A stretch of DNA of 64,000 bases from Actinomycetes bacterium (GTDB lineage Bacteria > Actinomycetota > Acidimicrobiia > Acidimicrobiales > Acidimicrobilacustridaceae), in the NCBI GenBank assembly GCA_029782025.1, contig JAKOVR010000119.1:62001-126000 (forward strand), written 5' to 3'. The stretch's first letter is position 1. Each line of letters opens with the position of its first letter. This document shows, one piece after another, positions 15,716 through 24,016 of this stretch. The translations under genes and the position numbers were made by a program. A model generated the notes under the pieces. It did not search any database, was not told the origin of the DNA, and saw only the letters and a program-made list of their open reading frames with translations.

Positions 15716-17380
15716 ATGGCTGAACCCGTCAGCGTCACCTTCCTCGGCGGGTTGGGGGAGATCGGACGCAACTGCGCCTGCATCGAGGTCGACGGCCGCA
15801 TCATGCTGCTCGACTGCGGTCTGATGTTCCCCGACCTCGACATGCTCGGCATCGACCTCGTCCTCCCGGACTTCTCCTACCTGCTCGACAACGCCGACCG
15901 CATCGAGGGGTGCATCGCCACCCACGGCCACGAGGACCACGTGGGGGGCCTGTCCTTCGCCCTCCGCCAACTCGAGTTCCCGATCTTCGGCTCCGCGCTC
16001 ACGCTCGGTCTGGCCCGCAACCGGATCGAGGAGGCCGGCCTGCTCAGCCGCACCGAGCTGATCCCGGTGGCCGACGGCGAGCGCCGCAAGATCGGGCCCT
16101 TCGACGTCGAGTTCATCCCGGTCACCCACTCGGTGCCCCACGGGTTCGCCACCGCCTTCCACACCCCGCAGGGGGTGATCCTGCACACCGGCGACTTCAA
16201 GCTCGACCTCACCCCCGTCGACGGCCGCCTCACCGACCTCGCCCGCATCGGCAGCATCGCCCACGAGCACGGGATCCGCCTCCTGCTGTCGGACTCCACC
16301 AACGCCGACCAGAAGGGCCACTCCCACTCCGAGCGGGCCGTCGGCCGGGTGCTCTACGACCTGTTCCACGAGCACGACGGCAAGCGGATCATCACCACCT
16401 GCTTCGCCTCGCACATCCACCGGGTCCAGCAGATCGCCGATGCGGCGCTGTCGTTCGGGCGCACGATCGCCACGATGGGCCTCTCGATGAAGCGCAACGT
16501 CCGCACGGCGCGCGAGATGGGCCTGCTCGACATCCCCGAAGGCGCCATCGTCGACATCGCCGACGCCCGTGACATGGACCCGGCCAAGCTGTGCGTCATC
16601 TCGACCGGCTCCCAGGGCGAGCCGATGTCGGCCCTGGCCCTGCTGGCGTCGCGCAGCAACAAGTTCATCGAGCTGGGCGAAGGCGACGTGGTGATCCTCT
16701 CGTCGCACCCCATCCCCGGCAACGAGGCCAACGTCAGCAAGGTGATCGACGGCCTGGTGCGGATCGGGGTGGAGGTGGTGCACTCCGGCATCGCCGACGT
16801 CCACGCCACCGGCCACGCCAAGGCCGAGGAGCTGAAGACCTTCCTCTCGATCACCCAGCCCGACCACTTCGTGCCCGTCCACGGCGAATACCGGCACATG
16901 GTGGCCCACGCCCGCCTCGGCAAGCAGATGGGGGTGGCCGACGACCACGTCCACGTGTGCGAGGACGGCGACCGGGTGGTGCTCCACGACGACGGGGTCA
17001 CCGTCGAGCGCGACGTGGTGCCCTCGGGGTACCTCTACGTCGACGGGATCGTGGGCGACGTCGGCTCGGGGGTGCTGCGCGACCGGCGGGTGCTGGCCGA
17101 AGAGGGCGTGGTCGTGGTGGTGGTCGCCGTCGACCGGCGCACCGGCGCCATCTTCACCGGGCCCGAGATCATCACCCGGGGCTGGGTGTACGCCCCCGAA
17201 GCGGAGGACCTCCTCGAGGGCTGCGCCGAGCGGGTGCGCGACGCGATCAAGGAGGCCTTCGCCTCCGACGGCACCGACATCGAGACGCTCCAGCGCGTCG
17301 TGCGCAAGGCCGCGGGCAAGTACGTCAACGACCAGACCCGCCGCCGGCCGATGATCGTGCCGGTGGTGATGGAGGCCTGA
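15716..17380 (+). CDS. rnj: Ribonuclease J
   Basis: RNase J is a metallo-beta-lactamase/beta-CASP nuclease with 5' exonuclease and endonuclease activity, used in rRNA maturation and mRNA decay. The 554-aa protein carries THGHEDHVGG (zinc ligands), HTGDFKLD, the beta-CASP motifs SDSTNAD, STGSQGEP and SSHPIPGNE, and VHGEYRHM. It is complete and of normal length. pnp, the other main exonuclease here, lies 13 kb upstream. Confidence 0.96.
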   Translation: MAEPVSVTFLGGLGEIGRNCACIEVDGRIMLLDCGLMFPDLDMLGIDLVLPDFSYLLDNADRIEGCIATHGHEDHVGGLSFALRQLEFPIFGSALTLGLARNRIEEAGLLSRTELIPVADGERRKIGPFDVEFIPVTHSVPHGFATAFHTPQGVILHTGDFKLDLTPVDGRLTDLARIGSIAHEHGIRLLLSDSTNADQKGHSHSERAVGRVLYDLFHEHDGKRIITTCFASHIHRVQQIADAALSFGRTIATMGLSMKRNVRTAREMGLLDIPEGAIVDIADARDMDPAKLCVISTGSQGEPMSALALLASRSNKFIELGEGDVVILSSHPIPGNEANVSKVIDGLVRIGVEVVHSGIADVHATGHAKAEELKTFLSITQPDHFVPVHGEYRHMVAHARLGKQMGVADDHVHVCEDGDRVVLHDDGVTVERDVVPSGYLYVDGIVGDVGSGVLRDRRVLAEEGVVVVVVAVDRRTGAIFTGPEIITRGWVYAPEAEDLLEGCAERVRDAIKEAFASDGTDIETLQRVVRKAAGKYVNDQTRRRPMIVPVVMEA

Positions 17381-17392
17381 CTCGGCCGACGG

Positions 17393-18475
17393 TCAGCCGG
17401 CGGGGTGGGGCGGGGCGAACCCGAACCCGACCCCGCTGCGGATGAGCGGGAGGTCGGCCATCGTGGCGATGCCCGGCGCGGCCCGGCACACCGCCGGGAT
17501 GGCGTTGACGACCTGCATGGCCGTGGCGATGCTGGCCGCCCGCACGTGCTCGGCCATCGGCAGGGGACGCTCCCAGCTCCCGAGGGCGAGGAAGTGGGCC
17601 CGCATGGACGGGTCGCCCTCGATGGTGAGGGTCCAGCCGTCGGCCGGCGTCGGCCAGTGCGACGGGTACTCGCCCCCCACCGTCCAGAGGGCGTCGATCT
17701 CCACCAGCGTGCGGCCCTGGCGGCGCCCCTGCCAGTGCCACCGCTGCCCGGCCACCGTGCCGGCCCGCAGGACCGTGCCGAAGATGTCGTGGTCCTCCCG
17801 GGCGAGCACCAGGTCGACGTCGGTGACGATCTCGTCGATCCCGGCCCCGAGGGCGTCGGCCAGCAGCTTGACCTCCTCCTGGAAGATCCCGCTGTTGAAC
17901 CGGAGGAAGTCGCTGGCCTCCTCGCTGACCTCCTCGGGTGCGCACCCGAAGCGCATGTTGTCGAAGGTGATGTGGGTGCTCTCGTAGAAGGACCAGTCCG
18001 CCCGCTCCTGCAGGGTGAGCCGGTCGATGCGCCGGCTCATGCCGGACAGGGCGAGGGGGAGGACGCCGCTCAGGTTGCCGGGGTTCAGGCCCGACCCGTG
18101 GATCGTCGAGCCGCCCCGCTCGCAGGCGGCGAGGAGGCGCTCGAGGTCGGCGGGCGGGAGCGTGCGGGGGTGGAACAGGAACGCCGTCGTGACCACGTTC
18201 TTGCCGCTGGCCAGCAGGGCCACGACCTCGTCGAGGCTGGTGTTGCGGGGCAGGTAGCACACGCAGTCGGCCTCGATGGCCAGCACCTCGTCGAGGTCAC
18301 GGGTGGCCCGCACGCCGAGCGGGTCGATCCCGGCGAGGGTGCCGAGATCGGCGCCGTCCTTGCCGGCCGAGTGGACCCAGCCGCCCACCAGCTCGAGGTC
18401 GGGACGTTCGGCCACGGCCCGGATCGCCTCCACGCCCTGGTTGCCGGTCGCCCATTGGATCACGCGGAGAGGCAT
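17393..18475 (-). CDS. Dihydrodipicolinate reductase-like / diaminopentanoate dehydrogenase-like NAD(P) oxidoreductase
   Basis: The 360-aa protein starts with a Rossmann motif, VIQWATGNQGVEAIRAV. It resembles actinobacterial proteins annotated as dihydrodipicolinate reductase, which are closer to 2,4-diaminopentanoate dehydrogenase. It lacks the DapB signature HHxxKxDxPSG, so it is unlikely to act in lysine synthesis, and a true dapB is present at 3769. The substrate is unknown. It diverges from bioB. TAGCCT on the minus strand (18482-18487) is 6 nt before its ATG. The end is convergent with rnj, 12 bp apart. Confidence 0.75.
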   Translation of the reverse strand: MPLRVIQWATGNQGVEAIRAVAERPDLELVGGWVHSAGKDGADLGTLAGIDPLGVRATRDLDEVLAIEADCVCYLPRNTSLDEVVALLASGKNVVTTAFLFHPRTLPPADLERLLAACERGGSTIHGSGLNPGNLSGVLPLALSGMSRRIDRLTLQERADWSFYESTHITFDNMRFGCAPEEVSEEASDFLRFNSGIFQEEVKLLADALGAGIDEIVTDVDLVLAREDHDIFGTVLRAGTVAGQRWHWQGRRQGRTLVEIDALWTVGGEYPSHWPTPADGWTLTIEGDPSMRAHFLALGSWERPLPMAEHVRAASIATAMQVVNAIPAVCRAAPGIATMADLPLIRSGVGFGFAPPHPAG

Positions 18476-18481
18476 CGTTCG

Positions 18482-18530
18482 AGGCTACCGCCCCTTGCCT
18501 TTCGCACCCGTCGGGGCCCGCCGCTACCCT
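18482..18530. promoter_or_regulatory. Divergent leaderless promoters, oxidoreductase / bioB
   Basis: Minus-strand TAGCCT (18482-18487) is 6 nt from the start at 18475. Plus-strand TACCCT (18525-18530) is 8 nt from the bioB ATG at 18539. No ribosome site precedes either gene. I see no clear palindromic operator between them. Confidence 0.5.
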
Positions 18531-18538
18531 CGGCCCCC

Positions 18539-19558
18539 ATGTCCGACGCCGCTGCGCCGCCCGCCCGCACGCTCCTCGCCGAGGCCGCCGAGGCCCTGCT
18601 CGACCGCAAGGAGCAGCTCACCCTCGACCAGCTCCGGGCCCTCGCCGCCCTGCCGTCCGAGGCCGTCCCGTCGCTGGCCGCGCTGGCCCACGAGGTCCGC
18701 CTGGCCTGGTGCGGCCCCGAGGTCGAGGTGGAAGGGATCCTGTCGGCCAAGACCGGCGGCTGCCCCGAGGACTGCCACTTCTGCAGCCAGTCCTCGAAGT
18801 TCGAGACCCCGGTCCTGGCCACGCCGTTCCTCGACGAGGCCGACGTGCTGCGCGCCGCCGAGGAGACGGCACGGCTCGGGGCATCGGAGTTCTGCATCGT
18901 CCTGGCGGTCCGGGGCCCCGACGAGCGCACCATGACCCGCATCCTCGACCTCGTGCCCAAGGTGCGCGAGCGGGTCGGCATCAACGTGGCCGTGAGCGCC
19001 GGGATCCTGACCGACGACCAGGCCCGGCGCCTGGCCGAGGGCGGCGTGCACCGCTACAACCACAACCTCGAGACGGCCCGCTCCTTCTTCCCAGAGATCG
19101 TCACGACCCACACCTGGGAGGAGCGCCACGACACCTGCCGGCTCGTCCACACCTACGGCATGGAGCTGTGCTGCGGCGTGCTCCTCGGGATGGGGGAGAC
19201 CGACGAGCAGCGCATCGAGCTCATCGGCCAGCTGCGCGACGTGGAGCCGGCCGAGGTGCCGATCAACTTCCTGAACCCCCGCCCCGGCACCCCGCTCGGC
19301 GACCGCACCCTGGTCGAACCGCTCGAGGCCATCCGCTGGATCGCCCTGTTCCGCCTCGGCCTGCCGTCGGTGATCCTGCGCTACGCCGGCGGGCGCGAGG
19401 TCACCCTCCGCGAGCTCCAGGCCCTCGGCATGACCTCGGGCATCAACGCCCTGATCGTGGGCAACTACCTCACCACGCTCGGCCGGTCGCCCGACGACGA
19501 CCTCCAGATGCTCGACGACCTCGAGATGCCGATCGGCATCCTGTCCAAGGTCCTCTGA
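18539..19558 (+). CDS. bioB: Biotin synthase
   Basis: BioB is a radical-SAM enzyme that inserts sulfur into dethiobiotin. The 339-aa protein has the CxxxCxxC cluster motif in GCPEDCHFCSQS, YNHNLETARSFFPEIVTTHTW, GMGETDEQR, and PINFLNPRPGTP. The start is set by the -10-like TACCCT 8 nt upstream. bsaP follows after 10 bp. No other biotin genes (bioA, bioD, bioF) lie in the window, so the pathway is split or partly salvage-based. Confidence 0.96.
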   Translation: MSDAAAPPARTLLAEAAEALLDRKEQLTLDQLRALAALPSEAVPSLAALAHEVRLAWCGPEVEVEGILSAKTGGCPEDCHFCSQSSKFETPVLATPFLDEADVLRAAEETARLGASEFCIVLAVRGPDERTMTRILDLVPKVRERVGINVAVSAGILTDDQARRLAEGGVHRYNHNLETARSFFPEIVTTHTWEERHDTCRLVHTYGMELCCGVLLGMGETDEQRIELIGQLRDVEPAEVPINFLNPRPGTPLGDRTLVEPLEAIRWIALFRLGLPSVILRYAGGREVTLRELQALGMTSGINALIVGNYLTTLGRSPDDDLQMLDDLEMPIGILSKVL

Positions 19559-19568
19559 GCGCCGGTCG

Positions 19569-19751
19569 GTGACCGACCCGTTCTGCCGCTGGTGCGGGCA
19601 GCCCGCCGGGGGCTGCGACCAGCGCTCGTGCCGACGGGCCCTCGACCCGCCCCGATGCTGTCCCACCTGTGGCCGCCGGCTCCGGGTGCTCGTGATCCCC
19701 ACCGGCTACGAGGCCACCTGCCGCGACCACGGTCCCGTGCCCGGGGGGTGA
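19569..19751 (+). CDS. bsaP: Biotin synthase auxiliary protein
   Basis: This 60-aa Cys-rich protein has FCRWCG near its start, CCPTCGRR in the middle and ATCRDHG near its end. The pattern and the position directly behind bioB match BsaP, the small actinobacterial partner shown in mycobacteria to be needed for biotin synthase activity, probably in iron-sulfur cluster handling. The GTG start is 10 bp past bioB. The identification rests on the Cys pattern and context. It is somewhat shorter than the mycobacterial form. Confidence 0.8.
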   Translation: MTDPFCRWCGQPAGGCDQRSCRRALDPPRCCPTCGRRLRVLVIPTGYEATCRDHGPVPGG

Positions 19752-19822
19752 CCATCCCCGTTCCGGGGTCTACCATCGTGTGAACTAGTTGCTGTCGTCC
19801 CGCGGCGCGGGCATCGGGGCCG

Positions 19823-19850
19823 TTGACGAGGCGATGCGTCCTTCTACGCG
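19823..19850 (+). promoter_or_regulatory. Promoter TTGACG-N16-TACGCG for ftsK
   Basis: A consensus-like -35 is at 19823-19828 and TACGCG at 19845-19850, 9 nt before the ATG at 19860. It is one of the best sigma-70-type promoters in the window. Confidence 0.55.
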
Positions 19851-19859
19851 TCTGCCCGG

Positions 19860-22358
19860 ATGGTCCGAGTGTCAACCAAGCAAAAGCCCAGGTCAGGGGC
19901 ATCATCGCCCCGAACGAAGGCCCAGCCCGCCCCCCGTGCCGCCTCTGGCGGTGGGTCGCGGGCCGGCCGCTGGACCGAGCCGCCGGCGCCGCCGCAGGAG
20001 CGGGCGGTCGGGCGGGCCGTGCGGGTGGCCTTCGACGGGCACGGCCACGACGCCTGGGGACTCGGGCTCATCGTGGCCGGCGTGGTCTCGGGCCTCGGGA
20101 TCTACCTCAACTCGGCCGGGCCGGTCGGGCACGGCATCGCCGTCGGCACCGGCTGGCTCATCGGGCGGGCCGCGCTCCTCGTGCCCGTGGTGCTCCTCGC
20201 CTCCGGCCTGCTGCTCGTGCGCGGCCCGCGGGTCGACGAGCTCGGTGAACCGGTCGACGACGAGATGGTCGACACCATCCGGCTCGGGATCGGCTCGGCC
20301 CTCCTCGCCCTCGCCACCACCGGCCTCCTCCACCTCGCCGGCGGCCAGCCCGGGCTCGACGCCGGGACCGACACCCTCACCCGGGCCGGCGGGTCCGTCG
20401 GCTCCGCCGTCGGCGGCGCGCTGGTCGGCCTGATCGGCTCGTGGGGCGCCGGCATCGTGCTCGTCGCCCTCGCCGTGCTCGCCGCCGTGGTCGCCACCGG
20501 CACCACCGTGCGCACCGCGGCCGACGGCACGGCCGAGCGCATCCGCCCGGTGCGTCACGGCCTCGCCGCGGTGTTCGGCCGGCTCTTCGTGCTCCGCGCC
20601 GATCAGGAGGCCGGGCTCGAGGACTGGGGCCTCTACGACCAGGACGCCGAGGACGACCTGGCGCCGGTGATCCCCCTGGCCGTCGACGGCACCGAGGTCG
20701 CGTCCGCCCCCGCCGAGCCCGACGCGGCGGAGAAGCCCAAGCGGGCCCGCAAGGCCAAGCCCAAGGAGGAGCTGCACGTCCCCGAGGAAGCCGAGGAGAC
20801 CGAACAGCTCAGCATCGACCTCGCCGCCGGCGAGTCGCCGTGGCGCCTGCCCGCCCCGAAGCTGCTCGACACGGTCGAGGCGGCCGAGGTCGACGCGGTG
20901 GCGGTGGAGGCCCGCGGGCGGCTGCTCGAGCGGGCCCTCGCCGCCCACGGGGTGGAGACCCACCTCGTGGGGATGGTGGTCGGGCCCACGGTCACGCGCT
21001 ACGAGCTGGCGTTGGGCGAGGGCGTGAAGGTGGCCCGGGTCACCTCCCTCAACCGCGACATCGCCTACGCCATGGCCTCGCCCGACGTGCGCATCCTCGC
21101 CCCCATCCCGGGGCGGCAGGCCATCGGCGTGGAGGTGCCCAACGAGGAGCGCCAGGTGGTGGCCCTCGGCGACATCCTCTCGAGCAACGAGGCCAAGAAG
21201 GCCAAGCACCCCCTCGAGGTGGGCGTCGGGCGCGACATCAACGGCAAGAGCATCCTCGTGAACCTGGCCAAGATGCCCCACATCCTGATCGCCGGCGCCA
21301 CCGGGGCGGGCAAGTCGAGCTGCATCAACTCGCTGATCACCTCGATCCTCATGCGCTCGACCCCGGATCAGGTCCGTCTCATCCTCATCGACCCCAAGCG
21401 GGTGGAGCTCGGCCAGTACAACAAGCTGCCCCACCTGCTCACCCAGGTGGTGACCAACCCCAAGAAGGCCGCCAACGCCCTGACCTGGGCCGTGCGGGAG
21501 ATGGAGCGCCGGTACGACCTGCTGTCGGAGGTCGGGGTGCGCGACATCGACGGCTACAACGCCGCCTACGACCGCGGCGACTTCGAGCCGGGGCCGGCCG
21601 AGGATCCGGAGCTGGCCCGCGGCTACGAGCGCCTGCCCTACATCCTCGTGGTGGTGGACGAGCTCAACGACCTGATGATGGTGGCCGCCCGCGACGTGGA
21701 GGAGTCGATCTGCCGGATCGCCCAGATGGCCCGGGCGGTGGGGATCCACCTGGTCATCGCCACCCAGCGCCCGTCGGTCAACGTCATCACCGGTGTGATC
21801 AAGGCCAACATCCCGGCCCGGCTGGCCTTCGCCGTCTCGTCGATCGCCGACTCCCGGGTGATCCTCGACCAGGCCGGAGCCGAACGCCTCGTCGGCAAGG
21901 GCGACATGCTGCTGCTCGACCAGACCAGCTCGGTGCCCCAGCGCATCCAGGGCTCGTGGGTGAGCGAGAAGGAGGTGCGGGCCGTGGTCGGGCACTGGCG
22001 GCGCCTGGCCCCCCAGGTGGCCTACGACGACGACGGCGTGCAGGGCACCGACGACGAGGGGTCGGCCGGGTCCGCCGGGGCCGGCGGTGGCGGCGGGGCC
22101 GGGGACGACGACGACGACCTCCTGGTGCAGGCCATGGAGCTGGTGGTGCGCAGCCAGCTCGGCTCCACGTCGATGCTCCAGCGCAAGCTGCGGGTGGGGT
22201 TCGCCCGGGCCGGGCGGCTCATGGACCTCCTCGAACAGCGCGGGGTCGTCGGCCCCGGCGAGGGGTCCAAGGCCCGCGCCGTGCTGATGACGGTCGAAGA
22301 GTTCGAGGCCGCCTACGGCCAGGGTGGGGGAGGGTCGCTCGACGACGCCGTGGCCTGA
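19860..22358 (+). CDS. ftsK: DNA translocase FtsK/SpoIIIE
   Basis: FtsK pumps chromosomal DNA at the division septum. The 832-aa protein has four or so N-terminal membrane helices (about residues 60-210), a charged linker with KPKRARKAKPKEE, and a RecA-like motor: Walker A GATGAGKSSCIN, Walker B YILVVVDELNDLMM, and IATQRPSVNVITG. A C-terminal winged-helix gamma domain follows a Gly/Asp-rich linker (LRVGFARAGRLMDLLEQRGVVGP). The N-terminus is compact. An in-frame GTG at 19869 is an alternative start. Confidence 0.96.
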   Translation: MVRVSTKQKPRSGASSPRTKAQPAPRAASGGGSRAGRWTEPPAPPQERAVGRAVRVAFDGHGHDAWGLGLIVAGVVSGLGIYLNSAGPVGHGIAVGTGWLIGRAALLVPVVLLASGLLLVRGPRVDELGEPVDDEMVDTIRLGIGSALLALATTGLLHLAGGQPGLDAGTDTLTRAGGSVGSAVGGALVGLIGSWGAGIVLVALAVLAAVVATGTTVRTAADGTAERIRPVRHGLAAVFGRLFVLRADQEAGLEDWGLYDQDAEDDLAPVIPLAVDGTEVASAPAEPDAAEKPKRARKAKPKEELHVPEEAEETEQLSIDLAAGESPWRLPAPKLLDTVEAAEVDAVAVEARGRLLERALAAHGVETHLVGMVVGPTVTRYELALGEGVKVARVTSLNRDIAYAMASPDVRILAPIPGRQAIGVEVPNEERQVVALGDILSSNEAKKAKHPLEVGVGRDINGKSILVNLAKMPHILIAGATGAGKSSCINSLITSILMRSTPDQVRLILIDPKRVELGQYNKLPHLLTQVVTNPKKAANALTWAVREMERRYDLLSEVGVRDIDGYNAAYDRGDFEPGPAEDPELARGYERLPYILVVVDELNDLMMVAARDVEESICRIAQMARAVGIHLVIATQRPSVNVITGVIKANIPARLAFAVSSIADSRVILDQAGAERLVGKGDMLLLDQTSSVPQRIQGSWVSEKEVRAVVGHWRRLAPQVAYDDDGVQGTDDEGSAGSAGAGGGGGAGDDDDDLLVQAMELVVRSQLGSTSMLQRKLRVGFARAGRLMDLLEQRGVVGPGEGSKARAVLMTVEEFEAAYGQGGGGSLDDAVA

Positions 22359-22400
22359 GGCCGCGCCGCCGTCCCCGCCATCGAGTCCGCCTCCACGGAT

Positions 22401-22449
22401 GGACCGGCCGCCGGAGGAGCCTCTGCGGGGCTCACCCGGCGGCCGGTCC
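22401..22449. terminator. Nested hairpin behind ftsK
   Basis: GGACCGGCCGCCGG (22401-22414) pairs perfectly with 22436-22449. Inside the loop GAGCC and GGCTC can also pair, extending the stem past a small AG/AC internal loop. No U-tract follows. It probably ends ftsK transcription or protects the 3' end. Confidence 0.65.
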
Positions 22450-22482
22450 GCGTCCGGGCCGTCGTGGTGGCAGGATGCGGGC

Positions 22483-23460
22483 ATGACGAGCCCCGAACCC
22501 CGCTCCATGCCCCTCGACGTGCGCGTCGTCGCCGAGGGTCTCCAGTTCCCGGAGGGGCCGGTGGCCATGCCCGACGGGTCGGTGGTCCTCGTCGAGATCG
22601 CCCGGGGCACCCTCACCCGCGTCGACCCGGCCACCGGCGAGGCCACGGTCGTGGCCGAGTGCGGGGGTGGGCCCAACGGGGCGGCGGTCGGCCCCGACGG
22701 CAAGGTGTACCTGTGCAACAACGGCGGGTACTTCACCTGGCTCACCAACGACGGCGTCACCATCCCCGGGCCGTCGCCCGACACCTACGACCACGGGTGC
22801 ATCCAGCGGGTCGACCTCGGGACGGGCGAGGTGGAGACCCTCTACGAGGCCTGCGACGGCCAGCCCCTCGTGGCCCCCAACGACCTGGTCTTCGACGCCC
22901 ACGGCGGGTTCTGGTTCACCGACCACGGCGTCCAGCACGGCGCCCACCCGGACCGCCCGGGCCTCCTCTACGCCAAGGCCGACGGCTCGGAGGTGCGGGC
23001 CATGGCCTTCGGGACGGAGGCCACCAACGGTGTGGGCCTCGCCCCCGACGGCTCGCGGGTGTACGTGGCCGAGACCCACAGCGGCACGGTCTGGGAGTGG
23101 GCCGTGGGCGACGCCCCCGGCACCTTCGGAGCGCCGCTCGACCCGGACTCGGCCAAGAGCGGTGGCCGCCTGCTGTTCACGGCGCCGGCCGGCTGGCTCT
23201 TCGACTCGCTCGCGGTCGACGGCGACGGGTGGGTGTGCGTCGCCACCATCGGGGTCGGCGGCGGCGTCACCGCGGTGTCGCCCGACGGCACGCAGGCCGA
23301 CAACGTCCCGAGCGGCGACTTCCTCACCACCAACATCTGCTTCGGTGGCGCCGCCCACGGCGACGACGACCACCGGACGGCCTACCTCACCGCCTCGTCG
23401 AGCGGCCGGCTGTTGGCCGTGACCTGGCCGCGACCGGGCTTGCCGCTGGCCCACGGGTAG
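22483..23460 (+). CDS. SMP-30/gluconolactonase-like protein
   Basis: This 325-aa beta-propeller protein has the metal-site pattern of the family: LQFPEGPVAM (Glu), APNDLVFD (Asn/Asp), and TNGVGLAPDG with a following Asp. Family members hydrolyse lactones such as gluconolactone. The substrate here is unknown. The ATG at 22483 is 6 nt past CAGGAT, a weak -10-like element. Its last 74 bp overlap the 3' end of the TetR gene on the opposite strand. Confidence 0.83.
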   Translation: MTSPEPRSMPLDVRVVAEGLQFPEGPVAMPDGSVVLVEIARGTLTRVDPATGEATVVAECGGGPNGAAVGPDGKVYLCNNGGYFTWLTNDGVTIPGPSPDTYDHGCIQRVDLGTGEVETLYEACDGQPLVAPNDLVFDAHGGFWFTDHGVQHGAHPDRPGLLYAKADGSEVRAMAFGTEATNGVGLAPDGSRVYVAETHSGTVWEWAVGDAPGTFGAPLDPDSAKSGGRLLFTAPAGWLFDSLAVDGDGWVCVATIGVGGGVTAVSPDGTQADNVPSGDFLTTNICFGGAAHGDDDHRTAYLTASSSGRLLAVTWPRPGLPLAHG

Positions 23461-24016
23461 CGGGCAGGGTGGCGTCGAGGAGGGCGTCGAGGTAGCGGTC
23501 GGTCACCGGCATCTTCGACACGAGGTGGCGGTAGAACAGCGGGGCCACGAGCTGATCGGTGAGGAGCTCGAGGTCGGTGCCGGCCGGGAGCTCGCCGCGG
23601 GCCAGCCCCCGCCGCAGGACGGTGAGGGTCTTGGTGCGGCGGGTCCGCACCAGCCGCTGCTGGTGCTGGACCATCTCGGGGTTGCGGACCCCGCAGTCGA
23701 TCATCGTGGGCAGGACCTGGCCCCAGCACTCGTGGCGGAGCGCCCCGGCCAGTTGCCCGAGGAGCGCTCGGAGGTCGTCGCGGAGCGTGCCGGTGTCGGG
23801 GGGCTCGATGGCCGAGCCGATCGATTCGAAGGCGTCGGAGAGGAGCTGGCTGCGGTCGGGCCAGTGGCGGTAGATCGTGGTGCGGGCGACGCCCGCCCGT
23901 CGGGCCACGCCGTCGATCGTGACGCCCTCGTGGCCCTCCTCGATGAGCAGGTCGCGCGCCGCGGCGAGCACGGTGGCCCGGGTGCGGGCCACCCGGGGGT
24001 CGATCTCAGTGGCCAT
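23387..24016 (-). CDS. TetR-family repressor of the adjacent MFS transporter
   Basis: This 209-aa regulator has an N-terminal HTH (TIDGVARRAGVARTTIYRHWPDR) and a TetR C-terminal domain. It is encoded behind the MFS gene with an 11-bp overlap, so both are made from one transcript. A palindrome in the MFS promoter spacer (25731-25742) is the likely operator, giving self-controlled efflux. The last 24 or so codons overlap the SMP-30 gene in antisense and are Arg/Ser/Pro-rich, so they may be a poorly constrained extension. Confidence 0.88.
   Translation of the reverse strand: MATEIDPRVARTRATVLAAARDLLIEEGHEGVTIDGVARRAGVARTTIYRHWPDRSQLLSDAFESIGSAIEPPDTGTLRDDLRALLGQLAGALRHECWGQVLPTMIDCGVRNPEMVQHQQRLVRTRRTKTLTVLRRGLARGELPAGTDLELLTDQLVAPLFYRHLVSKMPVTDRYLDALLDATLPATRGPAASPVAARSRPTAGRSTRR

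Noticed and set aside
17393-18475. Second dapB
   Set aside because: The Rossmann start is similar, but the DapB signature HHxxKxDxPSG is absent. The true dapB is at 3769.
19756-19768. CCCCG-TTC-CGGGG as a bsaP terminator
   Set aside because: The stem is only 5 bp with no U-tract. Such short GC stems are expected by chance at this base composition.
19902-22784. 960-codon minus-strand open frame opposite ftsK
   Set aside because: It lies antisense to a clear FtsK gene and reads as Gly/His/Val-rich low-complexity sequence, typical of shadow frames.
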